A DNA stretch of 25,000 nucleotides from Bigelowiella natans CCMP2755 (Eukaryota > Cercozoa > Chlorarachniophyceae): the NCBI GenBank assembly GCA_000320545.1, contig ADNK01001571.1, positions 1 through 25,000 on the forward strand. Reading direction: 5' to 3'. Under the pieces are notes generated by a model. The model searched no databases and was not told the origin of the DNA. It was given only the letters and a program-made list of their open reading frames with translations. A program made the position numbers and the translations under genes. Positions 9,544 to 17,102 of the stretch are shown piece by piece; positions within the stretch are counted from its first letter, which is position 1, and the number at the start of each line of letters is the position of its first letter.

Positions 9544-10218
9544 ATGGTCATACTAAATTGCAAATGCATATACAGGATGCCATCTTCGTTCCCTTACCTT
9601 GAAAAAAGCAGAAAGTATGGCTCTATCCCTCAGAACTTAATAGATTCAACTGGAACGGCGCCAGTGCGGGAATGTTCGTCTGAATGGCCTCAATTGTCTT
9701 CTCGTCGGGCAAAATGGCTTTTATGTACAAGCCTGATTTCTATAACGTTGTTGATAGTTGCTGGTACATGTTATTCTCCAAGAAGATTGTCGAAGTCACA
9801 TAGTGTGGAAACCGATGAAGATTCTTCCCAATCATATCATCATTCGCATTTCTATCATTCAAATGCTCCAAAAAACTTTACAATGACATCAGATGAGATA
9901 AATAATTCTAAAGCGATCCCATCCATTTCTTATTCGACTGGCAACGAAGTCGGTTTAAGCGGTGCAACTCCCATCACCACCACCGCACGCAAAGCTCTTA
10001 ACCCTACTAAAAAGTTTGATCCAGTAGAGACTGAAGTTAAAATGGAAGTGGAAGGTATTTCGAAAAGTAGAATAGGTAAAACACCACCTTCGCCGATAAT
10101 CTCGAATGCCGATCCTGACACCGAAGCAAAGCTGACTAAGAAATTCTACGAAAGTCAGGCCCCATGTCGAGTCAGACAGCAATTAGTGAATCAAGATGAT
10201 GCGCAAGCATCACTGTGA
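9544..10218 (+). CDS. Putative single-span membrane protein of unknown function
   Basis: An uninterrupted frame codes for 224 residues from ATG 9544, or 213 from the second ATG at 9577. Residues 58-77 (WLLCTSLISITLLIVAGTCY) form a clear hydrophobic span preceded by SSRRAK and followed by PRR. The rest is polar, Ser/Thr-rich and lacks family motifs. The shape, a short N-terminal tail, one span and a longer domain of about 145 residues, fits a type II membrane protein or the anchor exon of a Golgi-type enzyme whose later exons are missing or unrecognised. Base composition is more AT-rich and codon-like than the spacer on either side. The retrotransposon sits about 500 bases downstream. Function unknown. 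Confidence 0.5.
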   Translation: MVILNCKCIYRMPSSFPYLEKSRKYGSIPQNLIDSTGTAPVRECSSEWPQLSSRRAKWLLCTSLISITLLIVAGTCYSPRRLSKSHSVETDEDSSQSYHHSHFYHSNAPKNFTMTSDEINNSKAIPSISYSTGNEVGLSGATPITTTARKALNPTKKFDPVETEVKMEVEGISKSRIGKTPPSPIISNADPDTEAKLTKKFYESQAPCRVRQQLVNQDDAQASL

Positions 10219-10720
10219 ATTTGTCTAGTAGTCACCCATGCATGTGGGTCGCATTGTTAAGTGCACTTGTTTCATTTGGTTGTAAAGCTTTCAACAAAAA
10301 TGCGGGCAACCTTTCATGACTGCTGATGACAACAAGGCAATTCTGTCGCCAATGCCACTAAATCCAGAAATGCATGGATGAAATTTTCAACAACGTGCTG
10401 ACATTGCTTGGATCATGCGGTTGATGTCCAAGCTAGACTAGTAGAATTTCATTCCATCTAGCACAACCATGTGCAAAACATCAAGGAGACAAACATTCTA
10501 GCATTGCGCTAGCTCTGACATCATTTCTGCGCCAGCACGTCGAGTCCAGGAGCTGTGCGAATCAATCAGCTGAAGTTTTGCACGCATGAGAAAAACACCA
10601 CAAAGGATTCAGTCGCAGTGAACACATGCGCTGCGCGCACTGCACACGACTGGCTTGCATGACAAAGCTTCGATTCACAGCAAACTTGAAGCAAATCTCT
10701 TGTGAGTCTGAAGCCAGTGA
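10219..10720. other. Spacer between the membrane-protein ORF and the retrotransposon
   Basis: No ORF or RNA gene is supported. The composition (TGCG, GCAC, CATG words) matches the sequence right of the element at 16436 onward, consistent with one spacer split by the insertion. Confidence 0.6.
10717..10720. repeat. Left copy of target-site duplication (GTGA)
   Basis: GTGA directly precedes the 5' LTR and recurs directly after the 3' LTR at 16436-16439. If the LTR is taken to end one base earlier, the duplication reads AGTGA (5 bp), the size usual for Ty3/gypsy elements. Confidence 0.8.
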
Positions 10721-11046
10721 TGTAGCGCGTACCACTACGCGGGCACAAGTCACGTGCGACAACAAAGGGGTTGTCGCGGATATAGAATATAGATAACGTA
10801 GATATTAATACAGCATAGGCACGTGGGTTCCGGCGGGACTCATGGCAGCACACCGGAAGTGTGCTGCCCCACGTGCGGCGGCATTCGCGAAAGCTTCGCG
10901 AATGATTACGCAGTGCACGATTTAATAAAAATATAATCTTTAATAAAAATAAACACAACTCTTCAAAAGGAAGCAAACGTGCCTTTCCCCCCCCCTGCCT
11001 ACTTGTGCACGTAGCGCCTCGGCCTGTGAACACCTTACGCGCAACA
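10721..11046 (+). repeat. 5' long terminal repeat
   Basis: 326 bp, TGTAGCG...CGCAACA. It contains several strong inverted repeats: 10756-10777, the nested pair 10819-10876 and 10845-10867, and 10883-10903. Three overlapping or adjacent AATAAA motifs lie at 10924-10953 and a run of nine C sits near the 3' end. Two CACGTG words occur. The AATAAA cluster is the likely polyadenylation signal of the element's RNA. Confidence 0.97.
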
Positions 11047-11051
11047 ACCTT

Positions 11052-11069
11052 TGGCTTCCACACACGGGA
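11052..11069 (+). other. Possible primer-binding site
   Basis: TGGCTTCCACACACGGG begins five bases after the 5' LTR. A TGG start fits pairing with a tRNA 3' CCA end, but I could not match the rest to a known tRNA, so the primer is unassigned. Confidence 0.35.
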
Positions 11070-11085
11070 AACGATTTGACTAACA

Positions 11086-12972
11086 ATGTCACAGCAGCTA
11101 GAAGAACAGCAGGACTTTGGCTCGCAGGCCGTGCAAGGGCACGAGCAGAAACAGGAAAGGAAGGGCGATACGGACGCTAAGGAAGGAGGAGGAACACCTC
11201 CACAGGCACCGCCGGGACCAGCACCCGGGATTAAGAAAGCAGATGCAGCAGCAGAGGCACTGGAGAACTTCTACGAGGCGGACGACGAGGACGTGGCCGC
11301 CGAAAGCAAGAAGGTCGTAATGGCATTACGAGCCTTGCGACCCAGGGCGAGCAACTACGCCAAACTGAAAGTATCGATAGAATACAAGTATCAGACACAT
11401 GATGTTTGGGCAGCTATCATGCAGGACATCATGGATTACGAAGCAGACTTACCTCCAGAGTGGGCAGCTTTGTTTAGGAACGACGGGGGTCTGGGCGCCT
11501 CGCGGGGGACGACCCAGAGCACCGTCAAGCAGCAGCAGCCGGTACAGCGGAACACCCAGTTCATGTCTGTTAAAACAGCACCGGTTATGATAACGAAATA
11601 CAACGGGAAAAGAGGTGAGGCAAGGAGGTGGTGGAAGAACGCTAGGAGTATACTCTGCGACTTTACCCCTAACCCCACCGAAAACGACAAGCTCAAATGG
11701 CTAGCTATAATAAAGCAAGCCATGGACCTTTACGAGACAGGCAGGACCCGGATCAGGCAGCTAGAGAAAATACACACTACAGTTAGTGGGCTACGAGACG
11801 TTGAGGCGATAATGAAGGCTTTTGTAAATGAACAGGATGCTAACTCCCTACCCCAGGCTATTAGAAAATACAGAGCAATGATGCAGCATGAGAGAGAACC
11901 TGTTAGAGACTTTGCCACGCGCTTCCAGGATATGATCGACGAACTACATGATTTTAATTACAACACAGGTGATGATCAGGCAAGGTTTGAAGAGTTCAAG
12001 TTAAAGATAAAGGAATCCACTTACGTTACGGAGAAAGGCTACACCACGATGGAGGCAGCAGTGCAGGCTATATCCCTACGCGAGCAGGAGCAGGACCGCA
12101 AGTTTACCAGCCCTAAGGTACCTGGCATAGGAAACATTAACGCTATTAAGCCGCAGCGAGACTGGTACAAGGACAGGGAAGGTAACCGACGTTGCGGATA
12201 CTGCTCACGTAAAGGGAAACACACCGCTAAAGACTGCAGAGACAGGAAAGAAGGACGACCCAGGATGACGATCAGGCAGCTCAACGAACACTACGAGAAG
12301 TTAAAGAGAAAGAAAGGCAGAGGACAAGGATATAACAACAGCAAATGGCAAGGCAGCAACAACGGGAAGAACAATAAATATAAGAACAAAAAGCAGAACA
12401 GTATCAATGCTATACAGCAGCAGATAAACGGAATATTAGATCACCTTAAGCAGGCGCCGACGAAGACAGCAGTACCAGCAACGCAGGACCAAGACAAGCC
12501 CATGACCCTAGACGACATAAAGAACTTAGGAGTATGCAACATTAATGACGAAGACGCTAACAGGACTATCAAAGTTGCTATGACCAAGGTTAAAGTTAAA
12601 GACAGCTACGGAGACTACAAGAAACTACCTGCCCTTTGGGATAGTGGCAGCATGCCGAAGTCCTTCATAAGCCTAAGCACAGTAAGAAGGTTAGGACTAT
12701 TGGATCAAGTGACTAAGAAAGAACGTAAATATGCTCAAGCAGACGGAAGCTCTTCCATGAAGACCGTCGGTGAGCTAATGCTAAAGCTACAGATACCTGG
12801 CAGCGACGCGGAGACCCAAATCAAGACCCGAGTAGCCATGACTTTATCCATGGAACTACTCCTCGGACAGGATGCCCTAGAAAAATTAGGGGGGATCATA
12901 TCATTCTACAATCACAAGATATACTTTGCTAAGTTGCCAAAGAAGTCAGCAGGACCATCAGCCAGAACATGA
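11086..12972 (+). CDS. gag: Gag-protease polyprotein of the LTR retrotransposon
   Basis: The 628-residue ORF starts at the first ATG after the LTR. Residues 1-80 are Gln/Glu/Gly-rich. Residues about 165-340 resemble the Ty3-type capsid region, with a W-W and a helical, charged core. A zinc knuckle at 370-384 (C370, C373, H379, C384) has spacing C-x2-C-x5-H-x4-C, one residue longer than the usual retroviral C-x2-C-x4-H-x4-C. A basic Lys/Asn/Gln-rich stretch follows. A retroviral-type aspartic protease is seen at about 495-612 with WDSGSM (D519) and the distal LLLGQDAL (591-598). Gag packages the RNA, and the protease would process both polyproteins. The TGA stop overlaps the start of the next ORF (ATGA). 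Confidence 0.95.
   Translation: MSQQLEEQQDFGSQAVQGHEQKQERKGDTDAKEGGGTPPQAPPGPAPGIKKADAAAEALENFYEADDEDVAAESKKVVMALRALRPRASNYAKLKVSIEYKYQTHDVWAAIMQDIMDYEADLPPEWAALFRNDGGLGASRGTTQSTVKQQQPVQRNTQFMSVKTAPVMITKYNGKRGEARRWWKNARSILCDFTPNPTENDKLKWLAIIKQAMDLYETGRTRIRQLEKIHTTVSGLRDVEAIMKAFVNEQDANSLPQAIRKYRAMMQHEREPVRDFATRFQDMIDELHDFNYNTGDDQARFEEFKLKIKESTYVTEKGYTTMEAAVQAISLREQEQDRKFTSPKVPGIGNINAIKPQRDWYKDREGNRRCGYCSRKGKHTAKDCRDRKEGRPRMTIRQLNEHYEKLKRKKGRGQGYNNSKWQGSNNGKNNKYKNKKQNSINAIQQQINGILDHLKQAPTKTAVPATQDQDKPMTLDDIKNLGVCNINDEDANRTIKVAMTKVKVKDSYGDYKKLPALWDSGSMPKSFISLSTVRRLGLLDQVTKKERKYAQADGSSSMKTVGELMLKLQIPGSDAETQIKTRVAMTLSMELLLGQDALEKLGGIISFYNHKIYFAKLPKKSAGPSART
12969..12972 (+). promoter_or_regulatory. 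ATGA stop-start overlap between gag-pro and pol
   Basis: The pol ATG at 12969-12971 overlaps the gag TGA at 12970-12972. The pol frame (-1 relative to gag) is closed by TAA at 12930-12932, and the short -1 overlap has no X-XXY-YYZ slippery heptamer. Coupled termination-reinitiation is therefore the simplest expression route; this is inference. Confidence 0.7.
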
Positions 12973-15900
12973 TACGGCTTGACGAGTGGACCTCTGAGTC
13001 AAGCGTTAATGCGTTAGAGTTTATGGACCTAGCGGACAACAAGCTACCTACACCTACCGAGCTACGGAAGAAGAACCCCGGCAAGACCATCCGACAGATA
13101 ACGGAGCTACTGGACAAGACCCCCCCAGCTGATGATTGGGATATCGACAAAGGCAAAAAGTACATTAATAAAATATTAAACGAGAAGTACTCTGACATCA
13201 CCAAGCCGACGACGAAGCCCTCCAGCAAGCTTACCCCAGTAAAGATCGAGCTAAAGAAGGGATACGAAGAGTGCATCATCAATGACCCAGAACATAGGCG
13301 ACCGGAAGCGGACTGGGAAAAGATAGAGTGGCAGATCAATGAATGGGCAAAGGAAGGGAAGATAGAGCCAAGCAACTCACCATGGAACGTGAGACATGTG
13401 CTAGCTAAGAAACCTACTTACCCTTTCTTCCGCCTGGCGCACAACTTCATCCGCCACAACCGAGTAATAAAGAGGATCCAGACACCTACACCAAGGATAG
13501 ATGACGTTATTGAACACGTCATAGGATACAAATACTACTCTTCCCTAGATAAAAATGAATCATACATGCAGACACCCATCCACAAAACCTCCCGCCCCAT
13601 TACCGCGTTCTCCAGCAGGCACAGGAAGTGGCACTTCGTCGTATTCCCTTACGGCCTAAGCATATCAGGGGATGCGTTCAGTAGTCAGAACTACAGGGCA
13701 TACACACATGATGGGATGGCGTCTGTGTTGTGGGTGTTTGTGTTTGTGTATGTGGATGATGACATAATATGTACCAACACAGTCGTCGCTCAGATCTTCC
13801 TCCTGGAAAATATATTTATTAGGTTTGCACACTTCGGTTTTACTATTAGACTGCAGAAGTGTACATTCCTAGCTACAAGAATCAAGTGGTGTGGATATTA
13901 CCTGGAGCAAGGCCGCATCACCCCAAACCCCGAGAAAGTAGCAGCACTACAGCAAGCCCCTAAACCTAAGAATGCAAAGGAGTTAAAGTCATTCTTGCAG
14001 ACTGCAGCTTGGATACTACGTAGGTTCTCCCCTACCTACGCTAGGACTGCAGCTGCTTTTACTACTGCTTACCGGAAGGAGAACTCTGTAGGCCTCAGCT
14101 TCGCTAAGGTGTGGGCCAAGGCTGGCCTTGATGCCCACTTCGATAACCTAATAAAGTTATGCAGCAACACCCTATTGAATGCTAAGCTAGACACTACTAG
14201 ACCAGCTACCCTATGGACAGACTGGTCTAAGCTAGGTATGGCTGCTGTACTTACCCAAGACCAGCAGATCATACGGGTGTGGGGCAGGGCCTGCACAGCA
14301 GCTGAGGCCAAGTACAGCCCTACAAAAGGAGAGTATAAAGCCATGACTGAGGCGCAGAGGAAACTAAGATACTACCTGCTGTCGGTGCCCAGCTTCACCT
14401 TAATGACTGACCACAAGCCCCTCCTAGGCATCGACCGCAAGCTCGAAGCGCCTAACGATGAGTATGCAGCTATGAGGGCGGACACGGAAGAGTTTAGGGA
14501 CAAGAGGACAGTGGTCTACGCACCAGGAGACAAGCAGCTTGCTGACTATTTCAGCAGGCTGTTCGAAAAGAAAGTCCCTACCCAGGTCACCCCTATGGTT
14601 AACGCGATTACCTTCGAGGACGGCGACTTCCTGCCTGAGCCAGAGGAGCTCCAGCACCTTCAAGAACACCTGGATAAATACAAACACAAGCATGAGGTAC
14701 TTAGTGATAGGATATATGTATACACTAATAATGTTAGGCGTACCTACGTGCCACGGCGGACCAGGGGAGCCCTTCTCTTTACCGCCCATGGACCTGCACA
14801 CGTAGGAGAAAACCATATCACTGCTCTACTCTACCATTACTACTGGCCCTACAAGCTAAAAGAGATAAGGACATACCTGCGTGGCTGCAGGTGCTCCAGC
14901 TTGAAGGCGGCAGGCGTCGCCACCAAGGAGTCCAGCAAGAGCCGTGCATCTAAGAAAATCAAAGCAAGGAACTTCTTAGATATCGTGCAAATTGATGTTT
15001 ATAAGTACGATGGCTATCACTACCTTACCTTCGTTGATGTGGCCACTGGAAAGTGCTGGGTTAAAAAGATTATCAAGGTCAACGTTGCTAAGAAGAACAA
15101 AGGCTTATATAAGCAGAGGCTTACTAACTGCTACCGTACCTGGGAGTCTGAGCTCCAGGCTATCCCTGATGAAGTTAGCATAAACAAGATACCAAAGAAG
15201 TTACATGTGGATAATGAGACCTCTCTTCTACAGCTACCACACCCTAATATTGATGCCTCACCTGTATACTATGCCCAGTCCAACTCCAAGGTAGAGCGAC
15301 TCCACCGCACCTTGGCCAACCTAAGCAGGATAAATAGCACCACACCAGACAAGATACAAGGGTTAGTAAACGACACCTTCACGTCTGGGGGAGGTATCAA
15401 GGATAAGGAGAGGGAAGAAGGCGACGACAACGACGACGATACCGAGAGCGAAGACGAGAAGGTCCCGTACGATGGCCGAGTTCTAAAGGAAGGACAGTAT
15501 GTTAGGGCCAAGGTAAATCTGAGATCGAGAAATAAACAAGACCCCTTCTGGGGTGGCGTTGCAAAGGTTACCGAGAGGAAGGGGAGGAAGCAGTACTACA
15601 TCTATGATGGGAACAGGGTCACCTTGCGCCACATCAGTCACCTAAAGAATTATGATATCGGTGAGAAGCTCCTAGAGGATGTTAAAGTAAACCCTACTGT
15701 GTGGGAGCGAGCAATGCCTTGTTTAGGACCCCGACCTAAGTTCGATGTGGAATATGGAAACAATAAGGTCAGGGTGAACGACGATTGGCGCATGAAGATT
15801 GTCTATCTAGGCTACCCTGGATTACGAAATATGGAGAGGGTAGCTATGAAAATAAAGGACGGAAAATATCAGCTACTCTACCTAGCTGTTCCCGACTTAC

Positions 15901-16058
15901 CCTTTGAGCACTGGTATAAGGTCCTGGGGGACCTTGATGCAGAGGGCTGGTATGGACACGAACCTAAGGACGAAGGTGAGTTCTGGGTAAGCGACAAAGG
16001 AGATAAGGTTAGAGAGGAATCTATTACCTGGTGGTTGGTGAAGTTCCGAAAGCGATGA
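12969..16058 (+). CDS. pol: Pol polyprotein: reverse transcriptase, RNase H, integrase
   Basis: The 1029-residue ORF carries a reverse transcriptase (about 95-365; D194 and the YVDDD box at 261-265), an RNase H (about 410-530; D418, E455, D481, D526), and an integrase. The integrase has an H-x3-H pair (H607, H611) but its cysteines are C640-x-C642 instead of C-x2-C. The catalytic residues D676, D748 and E776 are separated by 71 and 27 residues, where retroviral-type integrases usually have 35 in the second gap. An acidic linker (811-832) is followed by a GPY/F-like module (about 840-895, DPFWGG...). Residues 896-1029 form an extension I do not recognise. The enzymes copy the RNA to DNA and insert it into the genome. 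No stop or frameshift interrupts the ORF. Confidence 0.97.
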   Translation: MIRLDEWTSESSVNALEFMDLADNKLPTPTELRKKNPGKTIRQITELLDKTPPADDWDIDKGKKYINKILNEKYSDITKPTTKPSSKLTPVKIELKKGYEECIINDPEHRRPEADWEKIEWQINEWAKEGKIEPSNSPWNVRHVLAKKPTYPFFRLAHNFIRHNRVIKRIQTPTPRIDDVIEHVIGYKYYSSLDKNESYMQTPIHKTSRPITAFSSRHRKWHFVVFPYGLSISGDAFSSQNYRAYTHDGMASVLWVFVFVYVDDDIICTNTVVAQIFLLENIFIRFAHFGFTIRLQKCTFLATRIKWCGYYLEQGRITPNPEKVAALQQAPKPKNAKELKSFLQTAAWILRRFSPTYARTAAAFTTAYRKENSVGLSFAKVWAKAGLDAHFDNLIKLCSNTLLNAKLDTTRPATLWTDWSKLGMAAVLTQDQQIIRVWGRACTAAEAKYSPTKGEYKAMTEAQRKLRYYLLSVPSFTLMTDHKPLLGIDRKLEAPNDEYAAMRADTEEFRDKRTVVYAPGDKQLADYFSRLFEKKVPTQVTPMVNAITFEDGDFLPEPEELQHLQEHLDKYKHKHEVLSDRIYVYTNNVRRTYVPRRTRGALLFTAHGPAHVGENHITALLYHYYWPYKLKEIRTYLRGCRCSSLKAAGVATKESSKSRASKKIKARNFLDIVQIDVYKYDGYHYLTFVDVATGKCWVKKIIKVNVAKKNKGLYKQRLTNCYRTWESELQAIPDEVSINKIPKKLHVDNETSLLQLPHPNIDASPVYYAQSNSKVERLHRTLANLSRINSTTPDKIQGLVNDTFTSGGGIKDKEREEGDDNDDDTESEDEKVPYDGRVLKEGQYVRAKVNLRSRNKQDPFWGGVAKVTERKGRKQYYIYDGNRVTLRHISHLKNYDIGEKLLEDVKVNPTVWERAMPCLGPRPKFDVEYGNNKVRVNDDWRMKIVYLGYPGLRNMERVAMKIKDGKYQLLYLAVPDLPFEHWYKVLGDLDAEGWYGHEPKDEGEFWVSDKGDKVREESITWWLVKFRKR

Positions 16059-16101
16059 AGGTCTAAGGGAATAAGGAAGGAAGGAAGGAGCAACGTGACT
16101 T

Positions 16102-16109
16102 GGGGGAGG
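16102..16109 (+). other. Polypurine tract
   Basis: GGGGGAGG abuts the 3' LTR, the expected site for plus-strand DNA priming. A longer GGAAGGAAGG purine stretch lies just upstream at 16070-16090. Confidence 0.85.
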
Positions 16110-16435
16110 TGTAGCGCGTACCACTACGCGGGCACAAGTCACGTGCGACAACAAAGGGGTTGTCGCGGATATAGAATATAGATAACGTAGATATTAATAC
16201 AGCATAGGCACGTGGGTTCCGGCGGGACTCATGGCAGCACACCGGAAGTGTGCTGCCCCACGTGCGGCGGCATTCGCGAAAGCTTCGCGAATGATTACGC
16301 AGTGCACGATTTAATAAAAATATAATCTTTAATAAAAATAAACACAACTCTTCAAAAGGAAGCAAACGTGCCTTTCCCCCCCCCTGCCTACTTGTGCACG
16401 TAGCGCCTCGGCCTGTGAACACCTTACGCGCAACA
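16110..16435 (+). repeat. 3' long terminal repeat
   Basis: 326 bp, identical by eye to 10721-11046, including the nine-C run. It is followed by GTGA at 16436-16439, the right copy of the target duplication. Confidence 0.97.
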
Positions 16436-17102
16436 GTGAGTCAAGGATGTGAAGCTCTTGCAAAGTGACCAACAGCACAGCACGATGAGTTCGTGTTGCA
16501 CGCACTCACAAGCAAGGAGACAAAAGACGTCACTCGTGCTTGTCAGCAGCCATGAGCCAGTGAATGTGTGAGTGGACGAAGCAATTTCAATTCTTGAATC
16601 GAACCTTCCACTTCGTGAGAATTCCGGTGTGCAGATTTGCAGAACTTCGCATTGTTGGAACAAGGGAAATCCCATGAGTTTGCGACTGCATGAGCAGTGT
16701 GCAGCACAAATGATAAACACTGTTGGCTTTGGGTTGAAAAAGCCTCAGAAGGAAATCATGTTATTGTCGCATTCACAAAATAGCATGCATTCATCCATCA
16801 CACACAATAACTTATTTACGACGACAGGCCTGATTACGATCGATGATGATGAACACTAAGTGTGTGCGCACTACCGACACAACTCTTGACTGCACAGCGA
16901 TCTAACCCAAGTTGGCTACCACAACGCAAAGCAACTCACAAAATAGGAGGCAGGTGATAATGAGACACCTATTCATCTGCATAATGAAGTCAAACATATT
17001 TTTCATAGGAGTCTAATTCTGTAGATCAAACGAAAGTAGCATGCGGAGCGGCGTCAGTAAACAATAACCCATGTTTGTAACATTGTCAGCACAAACGTCA
17101 AG
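16436..17102. other. Spacer right of the retrotransposon; promoter region of the next gene
   Basis: No ORF is supported; the 95-codon frame at 16572-16859 has no family features. The first 450 bases have the same TGCA/CACA-rich texture as 10219-10720. The last 200 bases are more AT-rich and should hold the promoter of the 17103 gene, but no element was identified. Confidence 0.5.

Larger units (their letters stand above)
10721..16435 (+). mobile_element. Complete Ty3/gypsy-type LTR retrotransposon, apparently young
   Basis: The 5,715-bp element has 326-bp LTRs at 10721-11046 and 16110-16435 that look identical base for base, TGT...ACA ends, a GTGA target duplication, a possible primer-binding site, a purine tract before the 3' LTR and two long intact ORFs. 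The order protease, reverse transcriptase, RNase H, integrase is diagnostic of Ty3/gypsy (Metaviridae) rather than Ty1/copia. Identical LTRs imply recent insertion, because both LTRs are copied from one template. Protease belongs to the first ORF rather than the second, and the ORFs overlap by ATGA. Confidence 0.97.

Noticed and set aside
10566-11063. 165-codon minus-strand ORF over the 5' LTR, with a near copy at the 3' LTR
   Set aside because: It is antisense to the LTR and repeats only because the LTR is repeated; no start context or family features.
12933-12971. Programmed -1 frameshift site between gag and pol
   Set aside because: The overlap has no X-XXY-YYZ heptamer; the closest, A-AAG-AAG, does not fit the rule.
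12929-13375. 148-codon minus-strand ORF and others antisense to pol
   Set aside because: They mirror the coding strand of clearly functional pol domains.
10721-16435. Assignment of the element to Ty1/copia or to a DNA transposon
   Set aside because: Integrase follows RNase H, and the RT and RNase H motifs are of Ty3/gypsy type; LTRs and a purine tract exclude a DNA transposon.
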